From positions 1 to 19,176 of the forward strand of contig JANRJF010000480.1 of NCBI GenBank assembly GCA_033764095.1: a stretch of 19,176 nucleotides of DNA, in the 5' to 3' direction. The stretch comes from JBDTMT01 sp033764095 (lineage in GTDB: Bacteria; Desulfobacterota; Binatia; HRBIN30; CADEER01). The position numbers and the translations under genes are program-made. Positions 14,661-19,176 of this stretch are shown piece after piece. The notes below the pieces were generated by a model. The model made no database searches. It saw nothing but the letters and a program-made list of their open reading frames with translations, and was not told the DNA's origin. How positions within the stretch are numbered: the stretch's first letter is position 1; each line of letters starts with the position of its first letter.

Positions 14661-16178
14661 GTGGCTGAGCGCGGCGACCTGCCCCTCGCGGACCTGTCCG
14701 GTGCGACGCGGGTACTGCTCGCCGCCGCCAGCGGCGCGCTGCTGACGCTCGCCTATGCGCCGTTCGCGCAGGCGTGGCTCGCCTGGGTGGCGCTGACTCC
14801 GCTGCTGCGGGCGCTGCGCGGCACCGGCTGGCGCGGCGCCGCGACGCTCGGCGGGCTGAGCGGCACGCTCGGCGGACTCGGCATCACCGGCTACTGGATC
14901 TGGCGCGCCGCCGCCGACTACTTCGGCGTGCCGGCGCTGCCGGCGGCGGCGTTCACGCTCGGGGTCATCCTGCTCTTCGTCGCGCCCTTCTACGCGCTGT
15001 TCGGCGTCCTGGTGGCGCGCAGCGGCGCGAGCCGCTGGCGCGTGTGGCTGATACCGGCGGCGTTGGTGGTCTGCGAGCAGGCGCGCAGCCTGCTCGCCGG
15101 CAACGCGTGGGCGCTGCTCGGCCACTCGCAGACGGCGCTGCCGCTGCTGCAGATCGCCGATCTGACCGGCGTCGCCGGGTTGTCGTTCCTGCTGGCGTTC
15201 GGCGCCGCGGCCGCCGCCGAGTGGGTCGGCGCGATGCGCGACGCGGCAGCGCGACCGCGCCCGGCGCTGCGCGCGCTCGGCGCGCTGCTGCTGGTCGTAC
15301 TCGGCTACGGACACTGGCGGCTCTCGCATCTGCCGCCGCGCCTCGCGACCGCGCGCGTCGCCATCGCCCAGGGCGCCGTGCCGAACCAGCAGCGCCGGCA
15401 ACCCGCGCAGGCGGCGGCGATCATGCGCCGCTACGTCGAGCTCACCGCCGGTGCGGCTGCCGACGCGCAACTGGTGTTGTGGCCGGAAAACGCGATCACG
15501 GTGTTCCCGGACGCCAACCCGGCGCTGCTCGCCCCGCTGCGCGACTGGGTGGCGCAGCATCAGGCGACGGTGCTGAGCGGTGCACCGCGCGCCGGGGAGA
15601 GGGCCGAGCGCGCGGCGCTATACAACTCCATTCTGCTGGTCGACCGCGGCGGCGAGCGCTGGGTGTACGACAAGCGCCGCCTGCTGCCGTTCGTCGAACG
15701 CCATCCGTTACGCCCGGACGACAGCCCGTATCTCCCCGGCGGCGCCGCGACGCCGGTCGCCATCGGTCCGATTCGCGCCGGCCTGCTGATCTGCTTCGAG
15801 GTCATCGACGCGGCGCTGGCACGCGCCGCGGCGGCGGACGGCGCCAACCTGCTGGTCAACCTGTCGAACGACTCCTGGTTCGCCGCCGGCGCCGGCCCGG
15901 CGCAGCACTACGCCATCGCGCGCCTGCGCGCCGTCGAGACGCGCGTCGCGCTGCTGCGCGCCACCGACAGCGGCATCAGCGGCGGCTTCGACGCCGACGG
16001 CCGCGAACTGTTGCGCCTGCCGAGCGACATCGCGGCGGCGGCGGCGGTGGACGTCCCGCTGCGCCGCGGCGGCTCGTTCTACGTGCGCCACGGCGAGTGG
16101 CTCGCCGGGGTGTGCCTGGTGGTGCTCATCGTCTTCCTCCTTCCTCCGCGCAGCGGGGGAAGGCCGGGATGGGGGTAG
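14661..16178 (+). CDS. lnt: Apolipoprotein N-acyltransferase
   Basis: 505 residues from the GTG at 14661, with GAAGGG about 12 bases upstream; the open frame extends further upstream through the opposite-strand kinase gene and is not used. Lnt transfers a fatty acid from phospholipid to the N-terminal Cys of lipoproteins in the inner membrane. Six or so hydrophobic segments cover residues 12-215. The nitrilase domain from about 227 carries the Glu-Lys-Cys triad: E276 in WPENAI, K338 in VYDKRRLLPFVE and C378 in LLICFEV. NLSNDSWF follows, and a last membrane helix lies near the end. The C-terminal tail FLLPPRSGGRPGWG is encoded by a repeat element. The gene is divergent from the kinase (52-base gap) and convergent with the sigma54 activator. 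It would act on the lipoprotein at 6537, among others. Confidence 0.95.
   Translation: MAERGDLPLADLSGATRVLLAAASGALLTLAYAPFAQAWLAWVALTPLLRALRGTGWRGAATLGGLSGTLGGLGITGYWIWRAAADYFGVPALPAAAFTLGVILLFVAPFYALFGVLVARSGASRWRVWLIPAALVVCEQARSLLAGNAWALLGHSQTALPLLQIADLTGVAGLSFLLAFGAAAAAEWVGAMRDAAARPRPALRALGALLLVVLGYGHWRLSHLPPRLATARVAIAQGAVPNQQRRQPAQAAAIMRRYVELTAGAAADAQLVLWPENAITVFPDANPALLAPLRDWVAQHQATVLSGAPRAGERAERAALYNSILLVDRGGERWVYDKRRLLPFVERHPLRPDDSPYLPGGAATPVAIGPIRAGLLICFEVIDAALARAAAADGANLLVNLSNDSWFAAGAGPAQHYAIARLRAVETRVALLRATDSGISGGFDADGRELLRLPSDIAAAAAVDVPLRRGGSFYVRHGEWLAGVCLVVLIVFLLPPRSGGRPGWG
16139..16175. repeat. REP-like hairpin, CCTTCCCCCGC family, overlapping lnt
   Basis: CCTTCCTCCGC-GCA-GCGGGGGAAGG (16139-16163) is an 11-base stem with one mismatch, followed by CCGGGATGGGGG. 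The same hairpin plus GGATGGGGG tail occurs in the reverse orientation at 19067-19103. The element lies inside the last codons of lnt and runs to its stop. Confidence 0.75.
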
Positions 16179-16237
16179 TCTGCTGCGCGGCGCAGCGCAG
16201 CGCCGCGGCCGGCGGGCAGAGACGCCCGCGCTCCTAC
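16175..16237. repeat. GTAG...CTAC-bounded spacer with two hairpins between convergent genes
   Basis: The spacer starts with GTAG (16175-16178, containing the lnt stop) and ends with CTAC (16234-16237, containing the regulator's stop on the other strand). Inside are two perfect hairpins: GCGGCGC-AGCGCA-GCGCCGC (16187-16206) and GCGGGC-AGAGAC-GCCCGC (16212-16229). Beyond GTAG the two ends are not obviously complementary, so this is best called a probable bidirectional terminator of repeat origin. Confidence 0.55.
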
Positions 16238-17619
16238 TCCAACCCGTACTTCTCCATGCGGTAGCGCAGCGTGTCGCGCGAGATGGCGAGCAGGCGCGCG
16301 GCGGCGCTCTGGTTGCCGGCGGCCTGGGCGAGGGCGCGTTGCAGCAGGGCCTTCTCCACCGCTTCCAGCGACAACCCCTGCGGCGGGAAGTCGATGGTCA
16401 CCTCGCCGCTCGGTGCGCCGGCGAGGTGGCCGCGGCTGGGCGCGGCGGTCGGCAGGCCGAGATCCTCGGCCGGCACCGGATCGCGGTCGCCGAACAGCAC
16501 GGCGCGCTCCATCGCGTTGGCCAGCTCGCGCACGTTGCCCGGCCAGCCGTACTGGGCGATCGCCGCCTCGGCGTCGGGCGCCAGCTGGCGCGGGGCGGCG
16601 CCGTAGCGGCGGCAGCCCTCGGCGAGGAAGGTGCGCGCCAGGCTGACCGCATCGCCGGGGCGCTCGCGCAGCGGTGGGATGCGGATCACCGCCACCGACA
16701 GGCGCTGGTAGAGATCGGCGCGGAACTCGCCGAGCTGCACGGCGGCCTCGAGGTCGCGGTTGGTGGCGGCGATGATCTGCACGTCGACCGCGCGCGTCGC
16801 CGTGGCGCCGACCCGGCGCACCGTCTTCTCCTCGATCACCTTGAGGAACTTGCCCTGCAGCGCCGGCGAGATGTGGCCGACCTCGTCGAGGAAGATGGCG
16901 CCGCCCTCGGCGGTCTCGAACAGGCCGGCGCGCGCCGTCTTGGCGTCGGTGAAGGCGCCCTTCTCGTAACCGAACAGCTCCGCCTCGACCAGCGCCTCGG
17001 GCAGCGCGGTGCAGTTCACCTCGATGAAGGGGCCGTCGCGGCGGCCACCGGCGGCGTGCAGGGCGCGCGCCACGTGTCCCTTGCCGCTGCCGGTCTCGCC
17101 GAGCAGCAGCACGGTCGGCGCCGGCGCGCCGGGTCCGGCGGTCGAGCGCGCCAGGCGCTCGACCAGTTGGCGCAGGCGGTCGGCGGCGGGCGATTCGCCG
17201 AGGATCGTCGCCGCCGCGGCGCCGCGCGCGCGGTGGTAGGAGATCTCGCGCCGCTGCCGCGCGCCGCGCAGCGCCTGGTCGAGCTTGACGCCGATCTCGT
17301 CGAGGTCGAACGGCTTCTGCACGTAATCCACCGCGCCCGCCTTCAGCGCGTGCACCGCATCGGCCACCGAGCCGTGCGCGGTCATGATCACCACCGGCCG
17401 GCCGGGATCGGCGGCGATCAACTGGTCGAGCAGCTCGAAGCCGCTGCCGTCCGGCAGCCGCAGGTCGACCAGCGCGACGTCGATCGGCGCGTCCGCCGCC
17501 AGGCGGCGCGCCGCCGCCAGCGTCGCCGCGTGCTGCACCACGAAGCCCTCGCGCGCCAGCAGCTTGACGAGGTTGCGCGCCAGCACCTCCTCGTCCTCGA
17601 CCAGCAGCAGCGTCGGCAT
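16234..17619 (-). CDS. NtrC-family sigma54-dependent response regulator
   Basis: 461 residues from the ATG at 17619, with GGTGAG just before it; a GTG three codons earlier is an alternative. The receiver domain (1-118) has E8-D9, phospho-acceptor D52 in LVDLRLPDG, the MTAHG switch Thr and K102. The AAA+ domain (about 145-380) has Walker A GETGSGKG, Walker B IFLDEVG, the sensor and arginine-finger region NRDLEAAVQLGEFRADLYQRL, and a GAFTDA loop at 221-226 in place of the canonical GAFTGA that contacts sigma54. The C-terminal Fis-type helix-turn-helix (QSAAARLLAISRDTLRYRMEKYGL) binds enhancer DNA. It follows a dehydrogenase gene on the same strand, separated by a palindromic element. The sensor kinase beyond lnt is a plausible partner. 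Targets are unknown; I found no clear -24/-12 promoter in the window. Confidence 0.93.
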   Translation of the reverse strand: MPTLLLVEDEEVLARNLVKLLAREGFVVQHAATLAAARRLAADAPIDVALVDLRLPDGSGFELLDQLIAADPGRPVVIMTAHGSVADAVHALKAGAVDYVQKPFDLDEIGVKLDQALRGARQRREISYHRARGAAAATILGESPAADRLRQLVERLARSTAGPGAPAPTVLLLGETGSGKGHVARALHAAGGRRDGPFIEVNCTALPEALVEAELFGYEKGAFTDAKTARAGLFETAEGGAIFLDEVGHISPALQGKFLKVIEEKTVRRVGATATRAVDVQIIAATNRDLEAAVQLGEFRADLYQRLSVAVIRIPPLRERPGDAVSLARTFLAEGCRRYGAAPRQLAPDAEAAIAQYGWPGNVRELANAMERAVLFGDRDPVPAEDLGLPTAAPSRGHLAGAPSGEVTIDFPPQGLSLEAVEKALLQRALAQAAGNQSAAARLLAISRDTLRYRMEKYGLE

Positions 17620-17629
17620 GGCGCTCACC

Positions 17630-17706
17630 AGCGATGAGCGATGAGCGACGAGCGATGAGTGCCACTCACCCGACCCCTCATCGCTCGTCGCTCATCGCCC
17701 ATCGCT
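17630..17706. repeat. Palindrome made of inverted GATGAGC heptamer arrays
   Basis: The left arm (17630-17659) consists of reiterated GATGAGC/GACGAGC words. The right arm (17677-17706) is its reverse complement at 29 of 30 positions, around a 17-base loop. The element fills the whole gap between the start of the sigma54 regulator and the stop codon of the acyl-CoA dehydrogenase; its last two bases are part of that stop codon. Confidence 0.88.
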
Positions 17707-18916
17707 ATCTGGGCAGGCCGAGGACGCGGTCGCCGATGATGTTGCGTTGGATGTCCTTCGAGCCCGCGGCGATGGTGGCTGCGAAGGCGACCAGGTAGTG
17801 GCTCACCCAGCTCGGCGCGCCGTAGTGGCGCGGGCTGACGCGCGCCGGCGTGCCCTCGAAGTCCCAGGCGAGGATCTCGGGTCCGAGCAGCTCCATCGCC
17901 AGGGCGAAGACGCGCTGCTGCAGCTCGGAGAAGAAGAGCCGAATCAGCGACGCCTCGGCGCTCGGCATGCCGGTGCGCGCGGTGCGGCTGACGCTGCGGT
18001 AGGTCATCGCGCGCAGCGCTTCGACCTCGGCGCGCAGCAGCGCCAGGCGGCGCGCCACCTCGTCGTCGTCCAGCGCCGTGGCACCGGGCGTGCCCGTCCA
18101 CTGCGGCAGCGTGCGCGACATGGCGATGAGCTGTTCGACCAGGCGCGTCAGCCGCACCTGTTCGGCGAGGAACGCGGTGCCGCGCTCGAAGCTGAGCGTC
18201 GCCATGGCGGTGTTCCAGCCGTCGTTCAGCGCCCCGACGATGTTGCGGCGCGGGATGCGCACCTCGTCGTAGAACACCTCGCAGAAGTCGCTGCCGCCGG
18301 CGATGGTGCGGATCGGGCGGATGGTGATGCCGGGCGCGTCCATCGGACAGATCACCCAGGTGATGCCCTTGTGCTTGGGCGCGTCGGGATCGGTGCGGAC
18401 GAGCAGCTCCTGGTACTCGGCGATCTGCGCGAAGCTGGTCCAGATCTTCTGGCCGGTGACCACCAGGTCGTCGCCGTCGAGCACCGCTTTGGTGGACAGC
18501 GCCGCCAGGTCGGAGCCGGCGCCGGGCTCGGAGAAGCCCTGACACCAGATCACCTCGCCGCGCAGGATCTTCGGCAGGTGGAAGGCCTTCTGCTCCTCGC
18601 TGCCGCGCGCGATGAGCGTCGGCCCGCCGTGGTTGAGGCCGACGAACAGCGTCGTCGGATCGTGCGCGCCGGAGCGGGCGAACTCCTCGTACCAGATGAG
18701 CTGCTCCATCAGCGACGCGCCGCGCCCGCCGTACGCCTGCGGCCACGAGATGCCGGCGTAGCCGGCGTCGAACAGCTGCCGCTGCCAGGCCATGTCGAAC
18801 GTGCGGCGCGCCGCCAGGTCGTGCTCCGGCGGTTCGTGCGCCGGCGCGTTCGCCGCCAACCACGCCCGCGCCTCGGCGCGGAAGCGCTCTTCCTCGGGCG
18901 AGAAGGTGATGTCCAT
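17705..18916 (-). CDS. Acyl-CoA dehydrogenase, full length (FadE type)
   Basis: 403 residues from the ATG at 18916; a GTG six codons upstream is possible, but MDITFSPEEERFRAEARAWL is the usual family beginning and GAGAGCGGG lies just before it. All three domains are present: the N-terminal helices with GISWPQAYGGRGAS, the beta domain with the flavin motif CQGFSEPGAGSDLA (about 125-138) and KIWTS, and the C-terminal helices with MATLSFERGTAF. It ends in GSKDIQRNIIGDRVLGLPR, typical of the large FadE subunits that act on steroid side-chain, terpenoid or long-chain acyl-CoA. It introduces an alpha,beta double bond into acyl-CoA, using FAD and passing electrons to electron-transfer flavoprotein. 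No thiolase, hydratase or CoA ligase lies nearby, so the substrate cannot be read. Confidence 0.92.
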   Translation of the reverse strand: MDITFSPEEERFRAEARAWLAANAPAHEPPEHDLAARRTFDMAWQRQLFDAGYAGISWPQAYGGRGASLMEQLIWYEEFARSGAHDPTTLFVGLNHGGPTLIARGSEEQKAFHLPKILRGEVIWCQGFSEPGAGSDLAALSTKAVLDGDDLVVTGQKIWTSFAQIAEYQELLVRTDPDAPKHKGITWVICPMDAPGITIRPIRTIAGGSDFCEVFYDEVRIPRRNIVGALNDGWNTAMATLSFERGTAFLAEQVRLTRLVEQLIAMSRTLPQWTGTPGATALDDDEVARRLALLRAEVEALRAMTYRSVSRTARTGMPSAEASLIRLFFSELQQRVFALAMELLGPEILAWDFEGTPARVSPRHYGAPSWVSHYLVAFAATIAAGSKDIQRNIIGDRVLGLPR

Positions 18917-18940
18917 AACCCGCTCTCTGTACACAAAGAA

Positions 18941-19040
18941 CGTGACCGGTGACCAGTGACCGGTGACCGGTGACCGGTGACCAGTAGGGAGATGTCCGGA
19001 TGGCTGCGCCTTCTACCGGTCACCGGTGACCGGTCACCGG
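18941..19040. repeat. GGTGACC heptamer array with inverted copies
   Basis: Six consecutive heptamers (CGTGACC, GGTGACC, AGTGACC, then GGTGACC three times) run from 18941 to 18982. After a roughly 32-base loop, 19015-19040 contains GGTCACC, GGTGACC and GGTCACC. The heptamer is itself an interrupted palindrome (GGT-G-ACC), so both orientations pair. It lies just upstream of the dehydrogenase start at 18916. Confidence 0.85.
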
Positions 19041-19066
19041 GCTTTGCCCAAGAATTCAGTTCGGAC

Positions 19067-19176
19067 CCCCATCCTCACCTTCCCCCGCTGACGCGGGGGA
19101 AGGGACCGAACCGACACGCTTTGTCGCACATGGCCGGCATGGATCCGATTCCTTCCCCCGCACCGCGGGGGAAGGC
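19067..19176. repeat. Two REP-like hairpins, CCTTCCCCCGC family
   Basis: Hairpin one is CCTTCCCCCGC-TGAC-GCGGGGGAAGG (19078-19103), preceded by CCCCCATCCTCA. Hairpin two is CCTTCCCCCGC-ACC-GCGGGGGAAGG (19151-19175) and abuts the window edge. Both stems are perfect over 11 bases. They are the same family as the copy overlapping the 3' end of lnt at 16139. The region 19041-19176 contains no gene that I can support. Confidence 0.85.

Noticed and set aside
18941..19176. Possible CRISPR array from the repeated GGTGACC and CCTTCCCCCGC units
   Set aside because: The heptamers are contiguous with no spacers, the hairpins occur only twice here about 73 bases apart, and no cas genes are present.

Overview
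The window is very GC-rich bacterial chromosome with strong G/C bias at third codon positions. Three things suggest a soil or sediment Deltaproteobacteria-like lineage, perhaps Candidatus Binatota: FadE-type acyl-CoA dehydrogenases, secreted proteins with Cys-rich 'CC-PDD-ECEDRT' repeats, and a secreted C-terminal domain rich in Gly/Lys ending in 'FKAK'. This is a family-level impression, not a proof of taxonomy. I see no tRNA, rRNA, CRISPR array, transposase or prophage.

Layout. 2-3913 (+): the end of an unidentified protein open at the left edge (faintly like the tail of an STT3-type oligosaccharyltransferase), an ALG2-like family 4 glycosyltransferase, and an ABC exporter resembling PglK-type lipid-linked oligosaccharide flippases. 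Together these look like an oligosaccharide assembly/flipping locus. 4109-6446 (-): a short acyl-CoA dehydrogenase-like protein lacking the usual FAD-side motif, and a secreted protein with a lamin-tail-like N-terminus. 6537-12027 (+): four exported proteins. They are a lipoprotein with a His-rich domain fused to a beta-propeller, a secreted protein with three exact 48-residue Cys-rich repeats, and a translationally coupled pair made of a small beta-rich exported protein and a large parallel beta-helix protein. 12207-14608 (-): a membrane sensor histidine kinase broken by an apparent single-base deletion. 14661-16178 (+): apolipoprotein N-acyltransferase Lnt. 16234-17619 (-): an NtrC-family sigma54 activator with a GAFTDA instead of GAFTGA loop. 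17705-18916 (-): a full-length acyl-CoA dehydrogenase. 18917-19176: repeats only.

How the parts fit. Lnt completes maturation of lipoproteins such as the one at 6537. The kinase and the sigma54 activator lie on the same strand on either side of lnt and may be partners.

The most unusual aspect is the intergenic DNA. Most gaps hold a palindromic element, and at least six sequence families are present in 19 kb. Several are built from short tandem words that reappear inverted across a loop. Four gene stop codons coincide with the edge of an element: the beta-propeller lipoprotein, lnt, the sigma54 regulator and the large acyl-CoA dehydrogenase.
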